This document shows, piece by piece, positions 18,377 to 26,120 of a stretch of DNA of 46,171 nt; the stretch's first letter is position 1, and every line of letters starts with the position of its first letter. The translations under genes were made by a program, and so were the position numbers. Below the pieces are notes generated by a model, which worked only from the letters and a program-made list of their open reading frames with translations, ran no database searches and was not told the DNA's origin. This DNA is from Candidatus Limnocylindrales bacterium (lineage in GTDB: Bacteria; Moduliflexota; Moduliflexia; Moduliflexales; JAUQPW01), in NCBI GenBank assembly GCA_035559535.1, contig DATMBG010000020.1, positions 1 through 46,171 of the forward strand, given 5' to 3'.

Positions 18377-18696
18377 GGAGCACTAAACTTATTTTAGAAT
18401 TGCTTAATGGACCCCTGGACGGATATAAAGTTACCCTGGAAACCGAGACTTTCTGGAGCGGGAAAGGGGAAGGTCCTCTGGTTTTCCCCTGGGATATAGA
18501 ACTGGGTAATCCCCAGGCACGCTTCTTTTTTGAAGAAGGAAACTGGTGGCTGGAGAGCCTTCCTGCACGCCACGGGACCTATCGCCTGAATCGAGAAAAC
18601 CCTGAACGTATCGAAGGGAAAGTTAAACTAGAAACAGGAGATATCTTGAAGGCCAGTGGAACCTGGTTACTGGTAAGTCAGATTAAACAAGACTAA
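18373..18696 (+). CDS. Small FHA-fold protein coupled to the Clp-like gene
   Basis: A 107-residue protein whose pattern matches an FHA beta-sandwich: an opening strand ILELLNGPLDGYKVTLE, the core around DIELGNPQARFFFEEG, WWLESLPARHGTYRLN (in place of the usual NGT turn), and a last strand with LETGDILKASGTWLLV. The residues that normally bind phosphothreonine are altered: the GR after the first strands reads GKG, the S-x-x-H motif is NPQARF, and NGT is HGT. It may be a structural or protein-binding FHA domain rather than a phospho-reader. Its GTG start overlaps the TGA of the unfoldase gene (GTGA), a strong sign of co-translation and a physical partnership. Family call is by pattern only. Confidence 0.6.
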   Translation: MRSTKLILELLNGPLDGYKVTLETETFWSGKGEGPLVFPWDIELGNPQARFFFEEGNWWLESLPARHGTYRLNRENPERIEGKVKLETGDILKASGTWLLVSQIKQD

Positions 18697-19475
18697 AAAA
18701 TTATCCCAAAACTCCTGGAAATTAAATCGATAGGGATAATCCCATTTCCGTATTGGGACGCAGCATAACTGGTAGAAGCAATTCCAGGGGCATTGAGCTC
18801 ATACTAGGTCGACATTGAAATAGAATCGAAAGGACCAGGACAACTCCTCCCTCTTTGCTTTCAATAGGGTACCTTTTTACTAAATATAATAACTTATTTA
18901 CTAGATCAAGTTGTCATGCAAGCTAACCTGCGTTAAGCTCCTAGTAGGGTCCAGAACGTGAGACAACCTTGAACCTTATATGGATCCTGATTGATCAACG
19001 GTTGAATTGTTAGAATTACTTTCTCAGAGTATCTGTTTCCATTTAGTAGGTAGCGGAATGATTCATTTCCTTCTCGTTCCCAGGCTCTGCCTTAATGACA
19101 TTAAGTTAAGGGTTCAAGGCCCCCTTACATTCCCCCGCATGCGGGTGAAGAGGGGGGGTGTCCTGCTAAACAAGGTTGTCCCTGATGAAGCTTTGGAATT
19201 TTAGACAGGATCTGTTGGACTGTAAACAGGACGTTCCTGACGGAGCTAAAGGTTCTTCAGTCTTACTCTTTGTTCTTAACTTAACGGCCTTGAGGTTCTG
19301 CCTGGGAACGAGGGGGCTAGCAAAAATTATCCATTACCTACCAAACGGATACAGATACCTTTCTGAGAGAAATACTTGACAGGAAAATTCATTTATGAAA
19401 TAACACATATGAATTCCTTCGATCCGAATTGATTTAAAGTATCCGGACCATTAAATGCATATAGGAGTGTATCCT
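18697..19475. other. Long intergenic region containing a MITE-like element
   Basis: No supported gene in nearly 780 nt. Just after the FHA gene an 8-bp inverted repeat ATTATCCC (18700-18707) / GGGATAAT (18733-18740) without a T-run might be a weak terminator. The main content is the inverted-repeat element at 19073-19312. A TTGACA at 19376-19381 with poor downstream -10 candidates may start radC transcription. Confidence 0.5.
19073..19312. mobile_element. MITE-like 240-bp inverted-repeat element
   Basis: The terminal arms are each 38 nt: the left starts CTCGTTCCCAGGC (19073-19085) and ends TTAAGTTAAG (19101-19110); the right is the inverse, CTTAACTTAA (19275-19284) to GCCTGGGAACGAG (19300-19312). 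The arms match at about 30 of 38 positions and are equally long, with no gaps. The interior carries no gene; it includes a perfect 12-bp palindrome CCCGCATGCGGG (19134-19145). A flanking target duplication is not obvious. The design fits a non-autonomous miniature transposable element or a large palindromic repeat. The CTCGTTCCCAGGC phrase resembles a common dispersed intergenic palindrome. Confidence 0.55.
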
Positions 19476-20174
19476 ATGGAATATCGCTTTACCATCAAAG
19501 AAATGCCTGAAGATGAAAGGCCTCGAGAGCGGCTGGCGAGTTTCGGACCTGAAGCCCTCTCCAACCATGAACTTCTGGCCATTATTCTTTCGACCGGATA
19601 TAAAGCAGGTGGAAGGACTTACACGGCGCTGGAACTGGCTACGCAACTCCTGAATCATTTTGGAAGCCTGAAAGAATTGGCTAAGGCAAGTTTTGAAGAA
19701 CTGTGTAAACTTCCCGGCGTAGGTCCTGCCAAAGCCTGCCAGATCAAAAGCGCCTTTGAACTGGGAAATCGTGTAGCCTTGTCGGGTGGGGAACCCAAAC
19801 CTGTCATCAAAAGACCTCAGGATGTGGTTCAGTATTTTAAAAATCGAATGAGCCTGCTCAAAAAAGAGGAGTTCGTTGTAGCGATTCTGGATACCAAGAA
19901 TAAGCTGGTTAAAGATGTGGTAATCTCTCGAGGGACCTTAAACGCTTCCATTGTCCATCCTCGGGATGTTTTTAATGTAGCGGTAACCCACATGGCCAGC
20001 GCCCTCATCCTTCTCCACAATCATCCTTCCGGAGACCCCTCTCCAAGTGGAGAGGACATCGAAATTACCCGACGATTGGCCGAAGTCGGAAAACTGATGG
20101 GAATTGAAGTTCTGGATCATATCATCATTGGAGATGGAAACTACGCAAGCCTGAAGGAGATGAAGCTTTTCTAA
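19476..20174 (+). CDS. radC: RadC family JAMM-domain protein
   Basis: A 232-residue RadC/UPF0758 protein. An N-terminal helix-hairpin-helix region (LCKLPGVGPAKACQIK) precedes the MPN/JAMM domain with the full motif: glutamate in EEFVVAIL, H181 and H183 (HNHPSGDP), S191 and D194. This is the H-x-H-x7-S-x-x-D pattern of zinc metallopeptidase-like proteins. Despite the name, a role in recombinational repair was not upheld for E. coli radC, and the biochemical function is unsettled. The ATG at 19476 follows ATAGGAGTG by about 6 nt; an ATG 7 codons upstream lacks such a site. It converges on the adenylate cyclase gene with a 56-nt gap. Confidence 0.93.
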   Translation: MEYRFTIKEMPEDERPRERLASFGPEALSNHELLAIILSTGYKAGGRTYTALELATQLLNHFGSLKELAKASFEELCKLPGVGPAKACQIKSAFELGNRVALSGGEPKPVIKRPQDVVQYFKNRMSLLKKEEFVVAILDTKNKLVKDVVISRGTLNASIVHPRDVFNVAVTHMASALILLHNHPSGDPSPSGEDIEITRRLAEVGKLMGIEVLDHIIIGDGNYASLKEMKLF

Positions 20175-20230
20175 ATTCTAACATCCTCTCTAGGGTTACC
20201 TGCAAGACAGTCTTTTTTAAAGCGAATTTG

Positions 20231-22618
20231 TTATTTTTCTTTCATTTCATGGACCCCTTCCCAATCGGGAGGCGGTGGATTTAACTTATAATTCTGACAA
20301 CGTTCCAGGAAAAGCTTACAGGCTTTGTCTTCCGTTTTTATCTTTAAAGCCTTCTCAAAACAGAAGATAGCCTGATCCCAGTTCTGGCTTCGATATTCTT
20401 TCAAACCGGCCTCAAAGGTTTGGATGAAATCCTGGACCTCTGCAGAGAGAATCCCCTCTCCGATTAATTCGTAGATGGTAACGGGTTCCATCTTTCCTTT
20501 GACCGTAATTCGATCTAATTCCCGTACAATAAAAGGAAGACCTTTAATAAGTTTATAGGTATTCTCACTCAGGATAATGTTGGTTCCATACTGTTTATTG
20601 ACCCCTTCCAGCCGAGAAGCTAAATTGACCTGATCTCCAATGATGGTATAATCGAACCGACTGTGGGAACCCATATTTCCTACCACCACTTCACCGGAAT
20701 TGATGCCGATCCCAATATCCAGAAACGGATATCCTTGGGCTTTCCATTGGATCCGCATTTCTCTTAATTTAGTCATCATATCGAGGGCGGTCTTACAGGC
20801 ACGAACGGCATGATCTTCCTGGGGTAAGGGGGCTCCAAAAAAAGCCATGATAGCATCTCCCATGTATTTATCCAGAGTCCCTTTATAGTTCATGACAATA
20901 TCGGTCATAGGAGTAAGATATTCGTTGAGAAAATGAACAAGTTCTTCTGCATCCAACCTCTCAGACAGGGAAGTAAATCCGCGAATATCTGAAAATAGAA
21001 CCGTCAGATATTTCCTTTCACCACCCAATTTAAGCCTTTCAACGTCTTCCAGGAGTTCATCCACAACCGCCGGGGCTACATAGTGTTGAAAAGCGTTTCG
21101 GATTTCCCTTTTACGACGCTCTTCTGAAAAGTATTTATACGAAGTAAGACTCGTATAATTGATTACTATTAATAGAAAAGGGTAGGTAAAGTTTAACCAA
21201 ACCTTTGAGTAAATGAATGCCCCATACACGAACCCGGCCAAAAGGGCTATACAAAACAGGGTCAGGACAATTCCGGGTGCTAACCTGAATCTGGGGAGGA
21301 GAAAACCGATTAAGAAACCCACACATAAAATAACCAGACCATCCCAAGCAATGGCGATTCCAGGTCGGGTTAGAAAATCCCTTTGAAGAATATTTTCAAT
21401 AACAGTGGCATGGATCTCAACCCCTGGAAACTTGGCCTGAAAAGGGGTAGGATGTAAATCCTGGCTGATATCTCCGGTCCATCCCAGCAGGACAATTTTA
21501 TCTTTCACATCTTCAGGACGAATTTCTTTTTCACAACGTGCATCCAGGGGTTTTCCGGTAATACGCTCACAGAGAATGACATCGGCCAGGGAGTAGTAAT
21601 GAAACATCCCTTCAGGTCCGTAATAATTGATCAGAAGCCGTGCCTGTTCATCTACCGGTATGACAATATCTTTCAGTAGAATACTATCTACTTCACCATA
21701 CCTTCCCTCTGTAGTTTCACGGATATAAATAATCGGCTGTGAAGCGTTAGGATCCAGAGCAAAGCGGGCTACTTCTAAATCCAGAGAAGGATAATAATTT
21801 CCTTTATACTCCATCAGCAAAGGGACCCATCTACGATTCCCATCCACGTCTGGAAATACATTAAAATGTCCGAAGCTTTTCGCTGCACTGGAAAATCTGG
21901 GGATATTAAGCTCTACTTCCACTCCACGTTCAAGCTTTAGAGGAGGACGTACAGCCGAGCGATAGCGTAGGATTCCGTACCTGGTACGGGACATAAGCTG
22001 CTGATTGGCTTCAGATTGCTCAAGTGTAACCTGTTGGGCATCGTTTGCCGAGAGATAATAGGTCCCTAAAATGGCGTTACCGAAACTCTTGAGAGCCGCT
22101 TCCAGTCTGGCATCGTAGTCGAGGTTGATCTCTAACTCCTGGAGATGTTTTAAATAATCAAGATTCGGGTTACTTCCCGCCTTTGAAAGGTAATCCGCTT
22201 TAAGGGATTGAATAGCCTGGAGGGCCGCATTTTCACCGGTGGTCGAGAAACTTACATCGAATCCGATAATCCGTGCACCTCCCTGAGTCAGGATATGAAT
22301 AAAATCCGCAATCCAGGCTCTTCCGGTAGATTGCCACCTCCCTAATCGATCATGGGTTTTTTCATCCACGGCAACAATGAGAATATGATTGGTAGGCGTT
22401 CGGGGACCTCGTAATTGAAACCTGAAATTGAGGGTATAGGCCTCAATGATATCCAGCAGATTCAACCTCAAGAACCGGTAATAGGAACCTTCTATCCTGG
22501 GCAAAACATATAGGAGTAATATAAGGAGGGTCCAAATCAAACTTATGAAAAAGCCCATACGTCGACCTTCTCCACTTTGTCTTTTCTTTTTTCCAGATTT
22601 ATCGGTTTTATCCGCCAT
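20231..22618 (-). CDS. CHASE2-domain class III adenylate cyclase
   Basis: A 795-residue membrane sensor. An N-terminal helix (about residues 23-40) leads to an extracytoplasmic CHASE2 domain (about 50-390; phrases ILIVAVDEKTHDRLG and ARIIGFDVSFS). Three helices follow (about 415-490), then a class III cyclase domain. The catalytic parts are complete: metal-binding aspartates in LFSDIRGF and MGDAIMAFFG, the lysine in LDKYMGD and aspartate in FDYTIIGD that favour ATP, and NLASRLEG for the transition state. The C-terminal 70 residues form a TPR-like helical tail (YRSQNWDQAIFCFEKALK). It should make cAMP in response to an unknown envelope signal. The gene is alone on its strand; no cAMP receptor is in the window. 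Confidence 0.93.
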   Translation of the reverse strand: MADKTDKSGKKKRQSGEGRRMGFFISLIWTLLILLLYVLPRIEGSYYRFLRLNLLDIIEAYTLNFRFQLRGPRTPTNHILIVAVDEKTHDRLGRWQSTGRAWIADFIHILTQGGARIIGFDVSFSTTGENAALQAIQSLKADYLSKAGSNPNLDYLKHLQELEINLDYDARLEAALKSFGNAILGTYYLSANDAQQVTLEQSEANQQLMSRTRYGILRYRSAVRPPLKLERGVEVELNIPRFSSAAKSFGHFNVFPDVDGNRRWVPLLMEYKGNYYPSLDLEVARFALDPNASQPIIYIRETTEGRYGEVDSILLKDIVIPVDEQARLLINYYGPEGMFHYYSLADVILCERITGKPLDARCEKEIRPEDVKDKIVLLGWTGDISQDLHPTPFQAKFPGVEIHATVIENILQRDFLTRPGIAIAWDGLVILCVGFLIGFLLPRFRLAPGIVLTLFCIALLAGFVYGAFIYSKVWLNFTYPFLLIVINYTSLTSYKYFSEERRKREIRNAFQHYVAPAVVDELLEDVERLKLGGERKYLTVLFSDIRGFTSLSERLDAEELVHFLNEYLTPMTDIVMNYKGTLDKYMGDAIMAFFGAPLPQEDHAVRACKTALDMMTKLREMRIQWKAQGYPFLDIGIGINSGEVVVGNMGSHSRFDYTIIGDQVNLASRLEGVNKQYGTNIILSENTYKLIKGLPFIVRELDRITVKGKMEPVTIYELIGEGILSAEVQDFIQTFEAGLKEYRSQNWDQAIFCFEKALKIKTEDKACKLFLERCQNYKLNPPPPDWEGVHEMKEK

Positions 22619-22759
22619 ATCTAAAGGTTCAGGTAAAGATAAATTAAGGACCCCTGAACTTTAACCCTGTAGAACCCTGCTGCCTGCAGACAGGTTGAAA
22701 GGTACGCTTTACTCTAAACGGGCTACTTCTGTGAAGCCCGGGTTCTCCGGGAGCTTCCC

Positions 22760-23680
22760 TTAAGAATCTAAAAAACTCCTTACCAAAGGAACAATCTCAG
22801 AGAGATGCTCTGCTACGAGAATCCCGGCTTCCTTAAACTTTTCAATCTTGGATCGAGTACTTCCTTTGGTTCCTTCCACGATTACAGCAGCATGTCCGAA
22901 TCGAACGCCCGGCATCTCATCGGCAAAACGCCCGGCTACAAAAGCCACAATTGGCAGCGAAACCCTATGTTCGAGGACGTACTCGGCTAACCTTTCTTCG
23001 GCCGTTCCGCCCGGTTCGCAGAAGATAACGACTCCTCGGGTTTCCGGGTCTTTTTCAAATAACGGGAGCAAATCCAGAAAGTTAGATCCTACCACCGGGT
23101 CCCCACCGATACTCACGCAGGTACTCTGACCGATCCCATGAAGGGTAAGCAGATTTGCAATCTCGGTGGTCATCCCACCACTTCTAGACATAACCCCTAT
23201 AGGCCCCGGTGAATAAGCCTTTCGAACATCTTCAGCAGGTCCTCCAATCATGCCGATTTTGATTCGATGGGGGGAAATGAGTCCTAAAGAGTTGGGTCCG
23301 ATAATCCGGGCTCTCTTTTCCTCTGCATATTCTACCATTTCAATTACATCTCTTCGGGGAATCCGCTCGGTTACAATCACCAGGAGTTTAATATCATGAT
23401 CCAAGGCTTCAAAGGCTGCACTCTTGGCAACCGAAGGAGGGACAGAAATGATAGAGGCAAATTGTGTTCTCTTCAAATTTTCCCTTTGTTCAGACCTTTC
23501 CAGGGCTTCCTGGACGGTATCATAGACGGGTACTCCGTAGACTTCAAGACCTCCTTTACCCGGAGTCACACCGGCTACCACCTTCGAGCCATAATCCAAA
23601 AGGTTCTTCGTAAAGGTAGCCGCTTCTCTCCCTGTAATACCTTGAACAATCAGACGGGTATTTTCGTCGGCTAGAATCAT
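22760..23680 (-). CDS. sucD: Succinyl-CoA synthetase alpha subunit (or related malate-CoA ligase)
   Basis: A 306-residue CoA-ligase alpha subunit. The Rossmann CoA-binding part opens with LIVQGITGREAATF, and the phosphohistidine loop is present as RFGHAAVIVEGTKGS, with SRSGGMTTEIA in the expected place. It would catalyse, with the upstream beta subunit, reversible ATP-forming cleavage of succinyl-CoA. The loop and the C-terminal sequence differ a little from textbook SucD, so malate-CoA ligase (MtkB) or another short-chain dicarboxylate ligase is possible. The ATG at 23680 begins the family-like MILADENTRLIV; an in-frame TTG at 23704 would add eight residues. The gene follows sucC by 47 nt. 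Confidence 0.82.
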   Translation of the reverse strand: MILADENTRLIVQGITGREAATFTKNLLDYGSKVVAGVTPGKGGLEVYGVPVYDTVQEALERSEQRENLKRTQFASIISVPPSVAKSAAFEALDHDIKLLVIVTERIPRRDVIEMVEYAEEKRARIIGPNSLGLISPHRIKIGMIGGPAEDVRKAYSPGPIGVMSRSGGMTTEIANLLTLHGIGQSTCVSIGGDPVVGSNFLDLLPLFEKDPETRGVVIFCEPGGTAEERLAEYVLEHRVSLPIVAFVAGRFADEMPGVRFGHAAVIVEGTKGSTRSKIEKFKEAGILVAEHLSEIVPLVRSFLDS

Positions 23681-23727
23681 ACCTACAAGGGGACGAAAGG
23701 CCAAAGGTGAAAGGGTAAAAATCCACT

Positions 23728-24933
23728 TTACCCTTTTACTTTTGACTTTTCCTCTTTTACTCTCATAACCGCACGCCGGGCCGCTTCATCAATAGAAACA
23801 GTTCGATCACAGTAAGGCACGCCGTATTTCTCGAGAATCTTAAACCCTTCCCTTTCCCAAGAACCTGGGACTCTAAAAACGGCAATGGCTTCAGAAGGGA
23901 GACGGCCGGATTCTATAACCCCTTTAATCACACCCCGGGCCACCAGATCAACCCGGGTATTGCTCACCACGTTCATGATAACTGCTATCTGTTTAACTCC
24001 AGGCTTGGAAAGAATCAGCTTGGTCAACTCACAGACTTTTCGGACGCTGGGATTGCCACCGATCTCACAATAATTGGCAGGCTTTCCTCCATGGTTTCGG
24101 ATAGCATCGAAGGCAGTTAGACTGGCCCCTCCCCCTCCGATAATAAGACCCAATTCCCCCTCAAACTCGATCATCCGTCCGGCAACCCCCCGGTGATCCA
24201 GACTATCGATTCTGGCCGCCTCCCTTTCAAACTCTGTGGCTTGTCGGATTCCTGTATCCCGTCGTGGAATTCCGAAGACCCGTTCCAACTCCGGATGACG
24301 GTAAAGGGCATCCTCCTCAATTTCCAAATGACCATCCAAAGCCACCACTTCCCCCTGGCTTGTTCTACCCAAGGGGTTGATCTCGGCCAGGGTGGCATCA
24401 TAGCGGATGAATATTTCGACCAGCTTGAATAAAACTTCTGAAACCTGTAAAAGCTCCTTTCCTTTGATCCCGGCTTTAGCCACCACCTCTCGGGCTTGAT
24501 GCTCCAGGAAACCCCGGGTCAATTTAAAAACCCGGGTGATAATTTTTTCTCGTTCTACCTTTGCAAGCTCTTCGATATCCACTCCGCCTTCGACGCTAAA
24601 TAAAACAAGGGGGGTTTTAGCCGTTGTATCGTAGGTAACTCCCAGGTAGTATTCCCGTTCCAGGGGAAGTTTTTCTTCGATTAAAAGTTGACGTACTTCG
24701 TATCCCCGTATCCCATTTCCCAATAGGCGGTTGGCCAGACTTTTTGCCTCGGTCCGGCCAGAAGCAAAGATCACCCCTCCCGCCTTACCTCTTCCTCCAG
24801 ATGGAATTTGAGCCTTTAAAACCAAATCCCCTTCCTCTTGGATCTCTTCAGGGGAAGTTATTAAAACACCTCTGGGAATTCGAATGCCGTGATGCTGAAA
24901 TATTTTTTTAGATTCATATTCAAGGAGTCGCAT
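23728..24933 (-). CDS. sucC: Succinyl-CoA synthetase beta subunit (or related malate-CoA ligase)
   Basis: A 401-residue ATP-grasp subunit that binds nucleotide and carboxylate. The start MRLLEYESKKIFQHHGI is the family N-terminus. Other markers are the lysine loop LKAQIPSGGRGKAGGV, TLAEINPLGRT (metal-binding E and N), and the glycine-rich IGGGGASLTAFD. The ATG at 24933 is preferred over an ATG 21 codons earlier, because a strong promoter overlaps the longer reading and would start transcription at this very ATG. No ribosome-binding site lies at a normal distance; a GGAGG is 19 nt away, inside the promoter spacer. It pairs with the downstream alpha subunit. Confidence 0.85.
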   Translation of the reverse strand: MRLLEYESKKIFQHHGIRIPRGVLITSPEEIQEEGDLVLKAQIPSGGRGKAGGVIFASGRTEAKSLANRLLGNGIRGYEVRQLLIEEKLPLEREYYLGVTYDTTAKTPLVLFSVEGGVDIEELAKVEREKIITRVFKLTRGFLEHQAREVVAKAGIKGKELLQVSEVLFKLVEIFIRYDATLAEINPLGRTSQGEVVALDGHLEIEEDALYRHPELERVFGIPRRDTGIRQATEFEREAARIDSLDHRGVAGRMIEFEGELGLIIGGGGASLTAFDAIRNHGGKPANYCEIGGNPSVRKVCELTKLILSKPGVKQIAVIMNVVSNTRVDLVARGVIKGVIESGRLPSEAIAVFRVPGSWEREGFKILEKYGVPYCDRTVSIDEAARRAVMRVKEEKSKVKG

Positions 24934-24939
24934 ACCGTT

Positions 24940-24968
24940 TTTATAATGACCGCCTCCGGTTTTGTCAA
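24940..24968 (-). promoter_or_regulatory. Strong predicted promoter of sucCD, leaderless
   Basis: On the minus strand the -35 box TTGACA (24968-24963) and the -10 box TATAAA (24945-24940) are separated by exactly 17 nt. Only six bases separate the -10 box from the ATG (24933), so the +1 base falls at or next to the start codon. Confidence 0.65.
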
Positions 24969-25087
24969 ATAGAAAACATGTCAAAATCCGGTTCATTGCA
25001 TTCTATCCGGTTCGGTCTTATACTCTTATACGAAGATATTTTATTTTTGTGCCCTATCCCAGGTTATTTTAAAGGGAGGTTCCGGTC

Positions 25088-26035
25088 ATTGGCCATCCAA
25101 AAGTTTTAAAGCCGAAAGCACTCAAAGAAGGAGATACCATTGGGATTATTGCCCCTGCCGGTCCTGTGGACAGAGAACGTCTTGAGCAAGGTGAGAGCGT
25201 TCTGAAGGAGATGGGATTCCGGGTCAAGTATGAACCCTCCATTTTGGAATCTTTTAGATATCTGGCCGGAGATGACCGACGTCGTGGTGAAGAGGTTAAT
25301 CGAGCGTTTGCAGACCCGGAGATTCAAGCTATCTTTTGTGCTCGGGGAGGATACGGCTCCGCCAGGACTTTAGCATTTATCGATGAAGACCTCATCAAAC
25401 GGAATCCTAAAATTTTTGTAGGATATAGTGACATTACCTCTTTTCTCCTTTATTTCTATAAAAGATGCTCCCTGGTTACCTTCCATGGACCTATGGTTAC
25501 CATTGATTTATACCAATCCCCCACGGATAAGACCAGAACTTCCCTTCTTGGGGCTCTCACTTCCTCTGAAGGAACCGGTTTTGAACCGGTGAAGATGGAT
25601 TCTGCCAATCTTAAAATTTTAAGAAAGGGTTGTGCCGAAGGAATCCTCCTGGGGGGATGTTTGTCTATTCTCATTCATAGTTTAGGAACCTGTTATGAAC
25701 CGGACCTCCAGGATAAAATTTTATTTCTCGAAGATATTGATGAACCTCCTTACCGGATCGATCGCATGTTGACCCATTTGAAAAATGCCGGAAAACTCCA
25801 ACGGGTTGCCGCCCTTGTCTTTGGAGAAATGAAACGCTGTCATCCTTCGGCTGAAGAAGGATTCCTTCTAGAAGAGGTTCTCTCTGAAGTTTTGCAGGAC
25901 CTCCAGGTTCCTACCCTCTTTGGATTCCCCTCCGGGCACACTTCCGGGGATAATTTAACCCTCCCTATGGGAGTGAAAGCTCGGGTAGATGGCGATCGAG
26001 GTCAATTAATTATTTTAGAGTCTGGAGTAGTTTAA
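25088..26035 (+). CDS. LD-carboxypeptidase (peptidase S66), apparently starting at ATT
   Basis: Muramoyl-tetrapeptide carboxypeptidase-type enzyme that trims peptidoglycan peptides. The serine nucleophile is in VGYSDITS (S114 from the ATT). The family phrases CARGGYGSARTL, FLEDIDE (catalytic glutamate region) and FPSGHTSGDNLTLPMG (histidine region) are all present. The conserved first strand, EGDTIGIIAPAGPV, lies upstream of the first possible GTG (25166). The frame is open from a stop at 25070 with no ATG, GTG or TTG before 25166. An ATT at 25088 sits 8 nt after GGGAGG, so ATT initiation is the best reading; a GTG start would remove the first beta strand. The protein is then 315 residues, normal for S66. 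Confidence 0.8.
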   Translation: MGHPKVLKPKALKEGDTIGIIAPAGPVDRERLEQGESVLKEMGFRVKYEPSILESFRYLAGDDRRRGEEVNRAFADPEIQAIFCARGGYGSARTLAFIDEDLIKRNPKIFVGYSDITSFLLYFYKRCSLVTFHGPMVTIDLYQSPTDKTRTSLLGALTSSEGTGFEPVKMDSANLKILRKGCAEGILLGGCLSILIHSLGTCYEPDLQDKILFLEDIDEPPYRIDRMLTHLKNAGKLQRVAALVFGEMKRCHPSAEEGFLLEEVLSEVLQDLQVPTLFGFPSGHTSGDNLTLPMGVKARVDGDRGQLIILESGVV

Positions 26036-26120
26036 CCGCCAGGATGTCAGGAACAGGATGCAGAGATCGGACAATCGGTATAAGGCCCCTAGGTCCTTGC
26101 GTCTTAGCGGGTTTAATTAT

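Noticed and set aside
14888-18696. Type VI secretion (ClpV plus FHA) interpretation
   Set aside because: No Tss sheath, baseplate or membrane-complex genes nearby, and the MGF docking-like loop is not a ClpV trait.
19007-19379. Short plus-strand frames inside the MITE-like element
   Set aside because: They are made of the inverted-repeat arms and G/C runs and show no protein-like conservation pattern.
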